Assembly: GCF_020360975.1 (NCBI RefSeq)
Contig: NW_025408675.1
Span: forward strand, 62,001 to 126,000
Length of the DNA: 64,000 nucleotides
Source: Hirsutella rhossiliensis
Taxonomy: Eukaryota; Ascomycota; Sordariomycetes; Hypocreales; Ophiocordycipitaceae
Reading direction: 5' to 3'
The position numbers and the translations under genes were made by a program. The notes below the pieces were generated by a model. It did not search any database and had not been told where the DNA came from. It saw only the letters and a list, made by a program, of their open reading frames with translations. Of the stretch, positions 44,347-55,485 are shown piece by piece. Position 1 is the stretch's first letter. The number at the start of each line of letters is the position of its first letter.

Positions 44347-45702
44347 ATGAAGCAGCCCTTTGAGCCATTGAAGAACGATCTTCTCTTGCGGGCAGCATGG
44401 GGTAAGTGAAGCAGCAGCATTTCAGAAGCAATAGGTCCGCTAACTTGGTTGTAGGCCAGAAAGTCGAGCGCCCTCCCATGTGGGTGATGCGGCAGGGTAA
44501 ATTGCGACGGCCCTCCGGCTCTGAGCCCCAGAGCACGCGCTGACGAGCTCCGCATGGCTAGCTGGCCGCTACCTCCCCGAGTATCACGAAGCCAAGGGGT
44601 CCCGAGACTTCTTCGAGTGCTGTCGCAACCCTGAGGTGGCGTCGACCCTTACCCTGCAGCCCGTCGAAAGATACGCCGGCCTGCTTGACGCCGCCATCAT
44701 CTTCTCAGACATTCTCGTCATCCCCCAGGCCATGGGCATGGATGTCGAAATGGTGGACAAGAAGGGCCCGCACTTCCCCAGTCCTCTCCAGTCGCCCGCC
44801 GATGCCCAGTACCAGGCTGTCATGGAACGACCCGTCAAGGTCGCCGACGAGCTCGACTACGTTTACCAGGCCATTGCTCTGACGAGAAGAAAGCTTGCTG
44901 GCCGAGTCCCACTCATTGGCTTCTGCGGCGCGCCCTGGACCCTCTTCTGCTACATGGTTGAAGGCGGTGGCACTAAGTTGTTCGCCCAGAGCAGGACCTG
45001 GATCTACAGGCATCCCGATGAGACGAAGAAGCTCCTGTTCAAGATTGCCGATATCTGCGTCGATCATTTGGCGCTCCAGGTCAAGGCCGGCGCCCAGGTA
45101 TGTTCGAGATGCGGCGCAATTACCCAGCGGCTTTGTTCTCTGGCGCTGATGAGCCCGCCCTTTACACGGGGGTTTCTAGATGGTCATGGTCTTCGATTCA
45201 TGGGCGGGTGAGCTAGGCCCCGCGTCATATCGCAAGTTCTCCGAACCCTATCTTGCGCACATTGCCCAGAAGCTCCCCGATCGACTCCGGAGCATGGGGC
45301 TCGACCGCGTTCCGATGACCGTCTTCCCCAAGGGCGCCTGGTACGCCCTGGACTCTGCTTGCGACCTCGGATACAATGTCGTAGGCATCGACTGGTTGCA
45401 TGACCCTGCCGCGGCGGCCACTGTCCGAGGGTCGCGCAACGTCGTCTTGCAGGGCAACGCCGACCCCGGCATTCTGTACGGCTCCAAGGCCGCCATCACC
45501 GAGGCGGTGGAGGAGATGGTCAAGGGCCTCTGGGCGGACAATAGGGGGTGGATTGCAAACTTGGGACACGGTGAGCATCCTCCAATGGTCCATCCGTGGG
45601 GCTTGCGCGGTTAACATGGCCGTTTTAGGAATCACGCCCGGCGTCGACCCAGATAACTTGAAGCACTTCTTTGAGGAGATCCATCGTCTGACGAAGAGCT
45701 GA
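44347..45702 (+). CDS. HEM12: Uroporphyrinogen decarboxylase
   Basis: Hem12 removes the four acetate carboxyls of uroporphyrinogen III to give coproporphyrinogen III in cytosolic haem synthesis. Five exons, 44347-44401, 44455-44496, 44562-45097, 45180-45570 and 45629-45702, encode 365 aa, the family length. Exons 2 and 3 together restore the N-terminal signature [17 protein letters not shown]. The second signature appears as [18 protein letters not shown]. Other family features are the active-site Asp in [34 protein letters not shown] across intron 3, [18 protein letters not shown], and [14 protein letters not shown] across intron 4. Each splice keeps the frame, and the motifs at the junctions confirm the structure. 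Confidence 0.95.
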
Positions 45703-46163
45703 AGCTGCATTGCTTGGCCCTCAGACACGACATTGACTTATCCCAGGCTCAGTAGGAGTATACAGATCTCGGTTCCGAGAAAGGCGGCGGAGAGCGGGGG
45801 TGGCGAGGCGGCGAGACGTAGTTGCAATGTTAGGATGTCAACTACAGTCGAGGGTGTAAAATCTGGTCTGCTCAAGAGTACCGGGTTCCTTCCTCCTTTG
45901 ACTGCTGCCTGCCGGCACCACTTCCCGATAGCAAATGGAACCGAGCGCACGTTAGACAGGGCTCTTGACCGTGTGCTTGCTATTCTCGACAGTCTGCCCT
46001 CACATCCAGTCTCGCGTTTCCATACAGTACGTTTGCCTTGAAGGGTGTGTATAGGATGTAGTAGGTGCGGAAATGGCAAAACTCGAGGCGTCGATACGAA
46101 AACGTCGTGAGGTCGTCGAGAAGGTGGGCTGAAGCTGTGTTGCCTTACACCAACCCTCATCGC
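45703..46163. other. Intergenic between convergent HEM12 and the GRGG-repeat gene
   Basis: This is the 3' sequence of both genes. Nothing else was recognised. Confidence 0.55.
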
Positions 46164-46782
46164 CTACGCTTTCTTGCCAAGAAGCCACTTTCGCCCCTTG
46201 GAGGTGAGCGAGTCGGGGCCAGGGTTGCCGGGAGCGTCGGCGCTGTCGTCGTCGACGGCCTGCTCCTGGCTCGTCGTGGGCGCCAACTCAGCAGCGGCAT
46301 CGTCGCTGTCGCGGAAGACGTTGCCCGCACCGCCGCGGCCGGCGTGCTGGGCGCCGGAGCTGAGTCTTCGGGGCACGCTGCAGGGAAAGTAAAAGGAATG
46401 GTTAACAGACGAGTTCAACCAGAGACAGCAAGCAGCTGGATAGCCTCTTCCCCCCCGTTTCCCAGTTGACAACACCGTCCGCCTGCCCGCCCACTTACCC
46501 CTCGACGTCCTGACGCATGCGCGTCTCGACGGGGTCATCGTTCTTGGCCATGTTGCCGGTGCCGCCGCGGCCCGTGGTGACGACGGGCTTCTTGAGGACG
46601 GGCGTCTCGAGGTCCGATGGCGTGAGCTTGGGCGACTGCCGCGCCTCGGCCATGTTGCCCGCGCCGCCGCGGCCGTGCGATGAGAACTGCGACGACGAGC
46701 GCGACGCCGGGCGCGGCGGCGGCGGCGGCGGCGGCGGGTGCTGTTTGTTACTTGCGCTCGACGTCATGGCTTCCTCTCCCAT
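46164..46782 (-). CDS. DUF3602/Par32-like protein with GRGGxGN repeats
   Basis: Exons 46782-46499 and 46377-46164 encode 165 aa. The protein is disordered and defined by three repeats of the DUF3602 motif: HGRGGAGNM near 40, TGRGGTGNM near 75 and AGRGGAGNV near 108. A run of eight prolines precedes the first, and the end is a basic RKWLLGKKA. Yeast Par32 of this family is a TORC1-controlled phosphoprotein that regulates ammonium transporters; whether that holds here is inference. The intron (GTAAGT..CTGCAG) falls between repeats two and three. It lies convergent with HEM12 and tandem upstream of velB's 3' end. Confidence 0.82.
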
Positions 46783-48115
46783 TGTCCTGTCACTTCGTCT
46801 ATGGTGGGGGAGGTGTATAGCGAGTTTGCCTTCCTCGTCCGCTTCCTCGTCCTTTCTTTTCTTCTTCCTCGTCGCTGACACCCGATGACAGACCCGCGCG
46901 CTCTTCGTATCAGAAACTAGGGGCGCCTCCAGTCGATAGGACGGCGCCGTTGGTAGAGGACCGATCACGCGAGACGAGAGAGGGTGGGGTTTACGCCTCG
47001 GGTTGGATGGATTAGACGAATGGCTGCGACGAGAGGCTGTGAAACGTCGCGCGATTCAAGGTTTTCAGAGAACTAACTCAAAGAAGAAGAGGCATTACGA
47101 CCAAGTAGAGCGCAGCACGAGCTACCTTGGACAGACGGCGCTCAGGATCGGGGTCGATTTTGCTCCCCACCCTCGAGAAAAAAAGACCAGTAAACAAATA
47201 ATAGAACAAGGGCGGCGCTAGCAGGGCAGCTAAAGTTGAGACGTCCCCTTTCAGCCGCACGGGCACGGCCTAATCATGCTTTGCGCATGCAATCACCATT
47301 TGCACGTCTTCATACTGCTGCGTGCTGTATGTACAATGCGCGGGTCCCAAGCAGCTTTCCAGTCGTCCGTCACTTCTTTACCCCTGCCGCGACACTGCGC
47401 CCAATGGCCTTGGCGCCTCCCCTCACACCCAAGATTTGTAGATGTCGACTACCGGCAGACAGATGGACAGAGACAACCCGAGCTTCGTCTGATCGAGCAG
47501 TCGGATCCGAGCTCGTCTTCGTTCCCGGTCCCTATCCTATGTTACAAATATATTGGCCTTTCCTTCTCGGCCACCGAAGCAAAGCCCTCGTGTCTTCACA
47601 CATAGTCACCCGTCCGTGAAACCTGCATTATCTACACGCCATCCTCGGCAGAACCCGCGAGCTCCGGCGGTGCCGGGTTCTTGCATGGCTGGGTCGAACC
47701 ATGCACCGGAGCCTGTCGTGGCCACGCTCGGGCTTGTTCATGACGACTTCGCCTCCAAGGCTGAGGGAGTCGACGCTCGTGTCGATGTCTGGATTCTCGC
47801 CTCCACGCTGTCGTCATGCCAGCCAGCCAGCCACATGGCCCTTGCCTCTCAAGCAGCTGCCCACACCCCGAAGCTCTTGACCCTTTCGTCTTGTGCCCCG
47901 AGTTAGCGCAGAGGTGCAGGCCTCCTCTACCCAACTACCCAGATAAGGCGGCGGAGATGCAGTTGACGACAGAAGCCAGAAGTGCCGATCCCGCCCACCG
48001 ATAACACCATTAATGCCGAGCCAGTTGGGTATTTCCCAGATGCCATGTACCAGGACAATCTCTTCGACGGGTACGGGTCGACGAGTCGATTAATACACAC
48101 AAGTGCTGTCTAATC
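46783..48115. other. Intergenic between GRGG-repeat gene and velB
   Basis: This includes the promoter of the GRGG-repeat gene and the 3' region of velB. Frames here are short with no family resemblance. A (CCAG)-rich patch sits near 47820. Confidence 0.5.
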
Positions 48116-49993
48116 CTATTCGCCGTAGTCATCGTCGTCGCCTCCCTTGACGTTTGCGTCTTTGCGGATGGGAATCTTGATGCCTTGCGTGGCAAACGTC
48201 TTGCTCAACGGCGTGCTCTCGCAGACCCCGGGAAATTTCTTGGCCGAATAAACATTGAACACGTCGCTGAAGCACGACGCCAAGATGGGAGCGCGGCCGG
48301 TATTGACCCTGGGGACATTGCCATCGCGGCGAGCCCCTCCCCGTGCTCCGACATTGACAAATGAGAATCGTAACCTGGCCTAGAGTCAGCACCGTTCATC
48401 GGATTTCTACTCCTTCATGCGCTCCCTACCGAAAGGCACCTTCTGTGCGAACACTGAGGTCCTGCAGGACAAACCAGATGCCGATGTGGTCTGAGGTATC
48501 GCTCAGGCGGAAGGCACTGGCGGCCAAGCTACCGATGAGATTCCTAGTAAACATGCCTTGGGGTTGGCCGCCCACCATGGCCATCCGGGTTAGAGAGTTC
48601 TGGTCCTGAACAAAGCCGGGCGCCACGGGAACGCCATTTCTGGTGAAGTGCGCCATGTTGGCTTGTGATGGAACGGGTGGGACGGCTCCATCTTGGCGGT
48701 AGGCTTGGTGCTGCGGGTAGAACTGCTGTGGAGGGCCATATGTGCCATTGGAGGGATATGATGGGGGTGCTATTCAAAAAGAGTCAGACGGCTGGGCGAG
48801 AGCGTGAACTTGGGCCCAATCAGACTGACCCTGGCCGTATCCCGGCTGCACCTGATAGTCGTGCACGAAGCCGACGGATTGAGGGGAATTGAAGGCGGCA
48901 TCGCGGTTTGACGGGAGAATGTGCTGAGTGTAAGGCACCATGGAGGTGTCGCCTCCGTTGAGTGTCGTATAAGAATATGGCGTCGTCGATGAGATGGAAG
49001 GGCTGCCCGTGGAGGACCGGACTAGATTGACTTCGCGAGTGCCATCCTCATTCCAAAGATCCACGTTGAGGACGAACATGGAGTGGTCGATGGCGCTGTC
49101 GTGGTTCCGATGTGTAAGTCAGTGGAAACAAAGGACCTCCAGCCATAGGGCATCGTCACGTACTTGCAGTCTATCTCTCGGCCAGTGGCCGCATCTGTGA
49201 TGATGAGCCGCACACAGGGCGGAGGCGTAATTGGTCTCCGGTCCTACAAGGGGTTAGTTAGAGAACAGGGCGGACAAAGAGACAGTGAAGTCGAGGCTGG
49301 GGGAGAGGGGCCTACCTTGTCGCCAAAGCCGCACATGCGGGCGCGTCTAGGCTGTTGCACAACGTCTAGTCTGTCAGGGTATGGCGAGTTAGTACGGTTG
49401 CGCAAGGCCACAAGGAAGTGAGGCCAAGGGGAGGAGGCAATGACGAACTGGTACTTGCGGCCGGTAGCTTCGTCGACCTTTGAGAAAGGAGCGAGCATTG
49501 TCTGGGAGCTGCCTTGGGAGTTGGCCGACGACATGGATGAGGTAGAGGGCGCGTCGTCTGGTCTGGAAGCATTGGCCGAGGACGGCGGCGGCGGCGGCGG
49601 CGGCGGTTGCATGTGGGGCGGAGGAGGCATCATGTTGTGATGCTGAAGCTGAGAGTGGTGAATGTGCGACGGCGGCGGCTGCTGCTGGGAGAGATGGGCA
49701 TGGTGCTGGCGCGGCTGCTGATGCTGTGGCGCCGATAGTGGAGGCGGACTGGCATGAGGGTGAGGATGGAGATGAGGCTGACTATGGCCGTGGGGCGAGC
49801 CGAGGACATTGAGGCGGTGCATGTCGTGAGGACTAGACTGAGGCTGCCGCGGCGGAGGCTGATGCTGGTGGTGGTGATGCTGGAACGTGGAGTTTAGGTA
49901 GACGGGCGCGGCGGCCGGAGCGGAGCCGGGATTGGCGGGGGACGGCGGGTAGGCAGAGCGCATCTGGTCGGGCGGGGGATGCGTCGAGTTCAT
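48116..49993 (-). CDS. velB: Velvet-domain regulator VelB
   Basis: VelB is the velvet-family DNA-binding factor that partners VeA and VosA to couple light, development and secondary metabolism. Six exons, 49993-49449, 49370-49316, 49243-49164, 49095-48830, 48769-48430 and 48374-48116, give 514 aa. Residues 1-150 are a His/Pro/Gln-rich region. The velvet domain starts near 170. Splicing joins GRKYQ to LDVVQQPRRARMCGFGDK, then DRRPITPPPCVRLIITDAA, then AIDHSMFVLNVDLWNEDGTR. After a roughly 115-residue Ser/Tyr/Pro/Gln-rich insert typical of VelB, the domain resumes with RNLIGSLAASAFRLSDT, GIWFVLQDLSVRTEGAFRLR, VYSAKKFPGV and the end TPLSKTFATQGIKIPIRKD. The inserted segment and C-terminus separate it from VosA and VeA. 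The poly-His/Pro N-terminus makes it longer than the roughly 370-aa Aspergillus protein. Confidence 0.92.
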
Positions 49994-51900
49994 GACGCGT
50001 CGCAGGACTGAAAGGCGGCGATTGACGAGGAAAAGTCGGTATGTGTGAAGTTGAACGGGAAGAGAATTAATTACTCGGGCGGCCTAGCTCGAGTAAGAAT
50101 CTTCGTGGTGCTTGCAAGGTACCTCGACGCGGCACGGGGCAACAGGAGCGAGCCTCTGGACCTGGTTGCAAGTAATTCTCACGGAGTCGGAATGGCAGAG
50201 GAGAGGAAGAGAGAGAAAGAAGCCAACAGACATCAAGGGACGAGAGGAATAGGACAAGTAACTTAACAGACGAGAGGAAAAGGAACGAGGGCCAACGCTA
50301 CGCGGAGTGGAGACGGACTGCTTTTTCTACTACCACGTCGACACGTAGTACATGAGGGTCGGAGCAACTAACCAACTGCTGTACTTGCCATCAAGCCCGG
50401 ACAAGGCAATGATGCTCGAGCTTGACGAGAGGCTGCCAGAGACTCGGACCTGAAACTTATTGCCATTCGAATATAGCCCGTGGCCCGGCGCAGACTCGCA
50501 AAGCCGTACGTCGAGGGAGTATCCCGGTACATGGCGTAAGGGCCGGCCGGCGGTGGCGACGCTCTGACCCCCCCCCCCCTTTTTTTCCTGCCAGAGTTGC
50601 TGTTTATCTGTCTGTTTGGTGAGGAGCACAACCCTGGCTTTTAATACCCAAAGTTGGTTGTCGGATGCTACCTTGTGAGGCATGTACGAAGTACAGCTAC
50701 ATGTACAGTAGCTGAACAAAAGGTGGGCTGGTGTTGAGGAGAAACATGATGCCGCACAGACTCCAAGGCCATTGTGCTCGGCATAGGGTGCTTACTTAAT
50801 AAAGTACTGTACTTGTATTGTGTGCCTTGAGACGCATCTATTAATTACGTACCCCCTCGCCAAGCTAGGCGCTACGGGCAAGCTTGGCCCAAAGAGGAAA
50901 CTGTGTTTTTTATACTCGGACCTGACAAGTATAGAGTACATGCAGCAAGGGTGTGGGTTGCACGGGACTCCGTCCGTCCACTCCATCCATCACATGCTCT
51001 CTCATTTTGTTGGTGCCGCCGCCCGACCGGTCAAGCGTGGGCCCCGCTAACAAGGAGGTGCGGGTACGGATAACTACGTACCAAGCAAACATGGCAGGGT
51101 GCTGGCTTATCCATCCATCTACCCCACCAGGACAGTCGTGCCTGGACCGGGAGCACTGTCCACTTTTCAGGGCCGAGTATTCAGCGGACATCCAAAGATG
51201 GAGCGATGTCCATCTCGACTGCTACAAGCCGTGCATGCATGAACGAGAAGTGCCTGCTGTACAGTGATAGGTAGCTTACTGCACATATTGCCTTACAGTA
51301 GTACCGTACTAAAGTAAGTTCAACATCTTCCAGGTTGTTATATGTATGCGGTACGGCCCATCCGCCCCTCATGAATGCATCGTTCCCCGCGCCCCCCCCG
51401 GCGATGCTCCCTCAGTGTGACGATTGGCCCTCTGCCGACGGGAGACGAGAACTGGCAAATCGTTTGTAATTACTGCTTGTACACATCGCTTCAGGGCTGT
51501 GCCGCCGTCGCACATTCAAATAGTCCTTGATCAGCTGCCCACATACGCCCAGCCCAAGTCACAGTTTTGAGCTTCATTGTCATGCACACGCGCGCGGGTA
51601 ACCGGCCGCCCACGCACAGTAAGCGCTTGCAGGTAATAATGCCCAAGCACGTAACATGGCAACGGCGCTTGCCCGCAGGCCCGAGTAGTATCGTCTGACT
51701 GATGCAGGTAGGAAACGTCGTACATGGCTGCCCGAGGCCAGGCCGTGAGAAGCGTCGCCGCCCCACCGCCGCCGCCTTGATAAAAAAATCGACCCCGCAG
51801 CCATCTGGCAAGCCGAAAGACTCACCAACGCACCGCTGCTGCCAACAAACGACCAACACCCCGACCATCACATCTCCCGCTACACCGTCGCCACGGCGCC
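49994..51900. promoter_or_regulatory. Divergent region velB / HIS1
   Basis: These 1.9 kb hold both promoters. Visible items are a C-run followed by a T-run near 50570-50588, a GTACTGTAC at 50804-50812 and a C-run near 51390. I see no gene. A long shared upstream region is usual for developmental regulators such as velB. Confidence 0.5.
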
Positions 51901-53074
51901 ATGGATTTGGTCAACAGGTGCGCCCGTCCTCCTCCAAGCCTCATCCACAAGCTGACGACGGTCACTGTTGTAGCCTCGAGGGCCGCCTGCTCTTTGCTGT
52001 GCCGAAGAGTGAGTCACTGGCACTCACAGTGCTTTCTTCCAAAATACCGTTTCCTCCTTGGCTGACGACGTGTCCATCGCTTCCAGAGGGTCGCCTGAAT
52101 CAGGCCGCCTTGAACCTGCTCGAGGGCGCTGACATCCAGTTCCGCCGCGAGAACCGTCTCGACATTGCTCTCGTTAAGAACCTCCCCATCGCCCTCATCT
52201 TCCTCCCCGCCGCCGACATACCCACCTTTGTGGGCGAAGGCCGTGTCGATCTCGGCATCACTGGCTGGGACCAGGTCAACGAGCACGATGCCTCGGTCCG
52301 CGCGAACCCCAGCGCACACGGCAGCCCCGATCCTCACTCTTCGGGATGTGATATGGTGATGGATCTTGGCTTTGGCGGATGCAAGCTGCAGGTCCAAGTT
52401 CCCGAAAAGGGCAAGTATGCCACAAGCCAAGACCTCATCGGCCGTACAATTGGTACCAGCTTTGTCCATCTCGCAGCCGATTATTTTGCCAAGCTCGAGT
52501 CCGAGTCGGCCGGCGATCCCATCACCGACGGCTCTGATCGAAAACTGCGTACCAAGATTATCGAGTTGAGCGGCAGTGTCGAGGCTGCCTGTGCGCTGGG
52601 CGTCGCCGATGGCATCGTTGATCTCGTGGGTGAGTCGAACCTTTGCTGTAGCCGTTGCCCGCAGGATGGAGGACAATAAGCGATGCTGACTGCTGCACTC
52701 CAGAGTCTGGCGAGACAATGCGCGCGGCCGGCCTCAAGGCCATCGACACAGTCGTCGAATCCACTGCCGTCTTGATCAAGTCCCGCTCGCCTTCGAATCC
52801 GGACATGATCCACCTCATCACTTCCCGAATCCGCGGCGTCATCACGGCTCAAAAGTACGTCCTCTGCCAGTACAACGTCGAGCGGGGACGCCTGCCCGAG
52901 GCCCGGAAAATCACACCGGGCAAACGCGCCGCCACGGTGACGGCGTTGGACGCCGACGACTGGGTCGCTGTTAGTTCCATGGTGGAGAAGAAGAAGATTG
53001 CTCTGGTCATGGATGACTTGTCTCGGGTCGGGGCCCACGACATTCTTGTGCTCGATATCCACAACACACGGTGA
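51901..53074 (+). CDS. HIS1: ATP phosphoribosyltransferase (histidine step 1)
   Basis: His1 condenses ATP with PRPP, the first and feedback-inhibited step of histidine synthesis. Four exons, 51901-51917, 51974-52008, 52087-52629 and 52704-53074, encode 321 aa. MDLVN is joined to SLEGRLLFAVPK and then KGRLNQAALNLLEGADIQF across two introns. The catalytic domain holds RLDIALVKNLPIALIFLPAA, VGEGRVDLGITGWDQV and the PRPP-binding region ELSGSVEAACALGVADGIVD, whose continuation into ESGETMRAAGL is rebuilt across intron 3. The C-terminal regulatory ACT-like domain covers about 235-315 (LCQYNVERGRLPEARKITPG). A perfect TGAGTCA, the Gcn4/CPC1 consensus, overlaps the donor of intron 2. Family and structure are secure. 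Confidence 0.95.
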
Positions 53075-53809
53075 GGCAGTCATCTGGCTGATGCATCGCA
53101 ATCATGACATGATGACATGCTCTTTTTTCCTTGCTTCGGGGATGATCAACGGCGCCAGATGACGTTGAACATCGCTGGTTGTTTGAACGCGCTCCAATGG
53201 GCCCCCGGAAATTCGTAAATTTTGAGAAATCAATTCAGGGCAAGGCTTGAAAGGAGGTTATCTAGGGGAGAATGGAGGGAGAGGGGAACGCAGCAGCTGG
53301 GTTTCAAAGTCCGAAAGACTCGAGCGACGACCTAATGTATGATATGACATCATGCTTAGCCAAGCTTCAAAGTACTCGGTACTCTCCCCACGGTCAAAGT
53401 ACATTACCTTTACGGACACGATGCACTCCTACGATTGCCAAGGTAAGACACGTTTTTTGAGGGGGTTTGGAAACCGGCGTCTCTCTTCGGACGAGCCGAC
53501 AAGAGTCAGCGATGGCCTTTTCTTTGAAGGATCTGAATCTATTTCCATTTCCCGATCCGGGACGAACGTTAAATCGTATACATCATACAGCCCTCTTTAA
53601 ACTCCCAGCGCTTCTGAACAAATAAATAAAGGCAAGCAACCCAAAGAAGGAAGCATCATGCCGACGCCGACAGAAAAGTACCGGGGCATGCTTCTAGCAT
53701 GGCAAGCCCCTCACCATACGGAGTGGCTGGGTTTTGCGAGAGCCCAGGTTTTTGCCTCGCTCGCTCCGTCTCTTCCCCCTCTCTCGCCCTCTTCGGGCCC
53801 TTGAGGGTT
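53075..53809. other. Intergenic between convergent HIS1 and small hypothetical gene
   Basis: This is 3' sequence. No gene or repeat was recognised. Confidence 0.5.
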
Positions 53810-54139
53810 TTACAAAGGCGCCATGGAGCCCATCCTCTCTTCGACGCTGCTCCAGTAGACAATGGGCCGGGGCTCGAGAATGTTGAGGCCGCGAGGAAAG
53901 CTCTTGCGTTCTTCCTCGAGCCCACGAATAGACGGCTGGCGGAAGATGATGCTGTTGATGGTGCTCTCGGTAGAGGGAGACGAGGGGCTCGTGTCCGAGG
54001 CGGCGGGCGAGGAGGAGCTGGCGGTTGACGAGCACGAGCAGTTCAGCGACGAAGCGACCGACGATCGAGTCGACATGCGTCTGTTTGAGGATGACGGACG
54101 AGTCGCAATGGGCTGGCAGTGAGGAGCAGGAGGCGCCAT
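53810..54139 (-). CDS. Small hypothetical protein, 109 aa
   Basis: An uninterrupted ATG frame encodes 109 aa. The first 60 residues are Ser/Thr/Pro-rich and low in complexity. The last 45 are a mixed, conserved-looking block (INSIIFRQPSIRGLEEERKS, LNILEPRPIVYWSSVEERMG). I do not recognise a family, and there is no signal peptide or membrane segment. The contrast between disordered start and ordered tail, together with the isolated position and ATG start, makes a real gene more likely than not. It could have further 5' exons that I cannot see. Confidence 0.5.
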   Translation of the reverse strand: MAPPAPHCQPIATRPSSSNRRMSTRSSVASSLNCSCSSTASSSSPAASDTSPSSPSTESTINSIIFRQPSIRGLEEERKSFPRGLNILEPRPIVYWSSVEERMGSMAPL

Positions 54140-54488
54140 CGCTAGGGGGTGCCGCAGGTGCCGGTCACGGGGACGGGTCTAGACGGGGCCGCCAATGCGG
54201 AGGCTTCTGGTTCCGTCGTTTGGCTCGATGGATGCGGATTCCGCCTTTTGTCAACGAGGGAGGCCTGCCGGGAGGTCAAGCAAGCGAGTGAGCGAGTGCG
54301 TGGGTGAACGATTGTGAAAGGCCCAGGAGGGAGACGAAACGAAGGTTTAAGAAGACGTGAAGCTGGTGTGCTTGAGTGTGTTGTTGGCGTGTCGGAGGGA
54401 GAGACTGAGGTTATTGGCAGGATTCCAGAAGCAATCATGGCGTGCCTATATATTGAATGAACGGGGTTTATTAACTTGACTGCCTGGG

Positions 54489-54519
<31 letters not shown>

Positions 54520-55485
54520 ACACGGCGATGCTAAAGGGAAAGTGCCTGGGCACAGCCTGTAACAGCCCAAACAGGGCACCCATGGATCTCATGTTCTTTT
54601 CTTTCCTTGTTTGCCTCCAGACGCTGTTTTCTCCGATGCGTCACGATGCCGACTCGCCGCAATGCTAGTCATGCGGCCCGTTTCGGATCTCGGCCACAGG
54701 CAAGTGCTAAGACTAGGGGGCTATTAGTTAGAGAGTCATCTCTTTGGCCGACGAACCGCCATCGCCCGGGGATCCACGAATACATAAGTTATTCCACAAT
54801 CCAGTCATCATCCCTGGATGCGGGGCGACGGATGGTCCCTTTCCGCCCTCCATAACTCGCCCATACTCACCCGACTACTGTACAGTCCTGCTGCTGCGTC
54901 TGCTGCTGCTGCTGGCCAACGCTCGCTGTTTCACCCAATTTTTTTTTCCTCGCGACTAATTATTAGTGGCCCGCCGCATTCTCCCGCCCGCCATCCATCC
55001 TCATGGTCGCGACGAAACGAGCCGAGGCCCGCCCTCTTCACCACCACCCAAGAACTGAAACTCGAGTCCTCCCCCTGGCCCCTTTTTTCATCTCAGACCG
55101 CTGTCACCCACCTATTTATTCCACGATTCGAGCTCGCCCACGACTAGCCGACAGTGCCCCGTCTGCGTCATGCCCTCATCTTGCAGTCGTTCTTGAGTAA
55201 TTCTGCACTGCGCTGTCGAGTAATGCGGCCAAGAGGCAGCCTCTTGCCCTGAAGCCAATGCGTAGCGCGTCTGTCGTCTCATCTGCTCGATACGTCTATT
55301 CAATCTTCGCCTTGCATTATCCTCGTTTCCGTGCCCAAGCTCCCCGCCGCCGGTGCTCCCTTTCCTTTGCCGGCTGTGTCACACTTCTATGGCCATATAC
55401 ACTAGATAGATAATCACGGTCCGGAACACCACGCTAGCCTCCGCCGTCATTAATTTCAATCCACACTTTATCCCTCGTCCACCCT
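54140..55485. other. Intergenic between small gene and CCH1
   Basis: This holds the upstream region of the small gene and the 3' region of CCH1. It contains the (GGCA)n microsatellite, an ACTGTACAGT palindrome near 54880 and CT-rich stretches. No gene is supported. Confidence 0.5.
54487..54519. repeat. (GGCA)8 microsatellite
   Basis: Eight perfect GGCA units upstream of the small hypothetical gene. Confidence 0.9.

Noticed and set aside
47690..47710. GGTTCGACCC on the minus strand resembling a tRNA B box
   Set aside because: Flanking bases cannot form a T stem and no upstream A box is visible.
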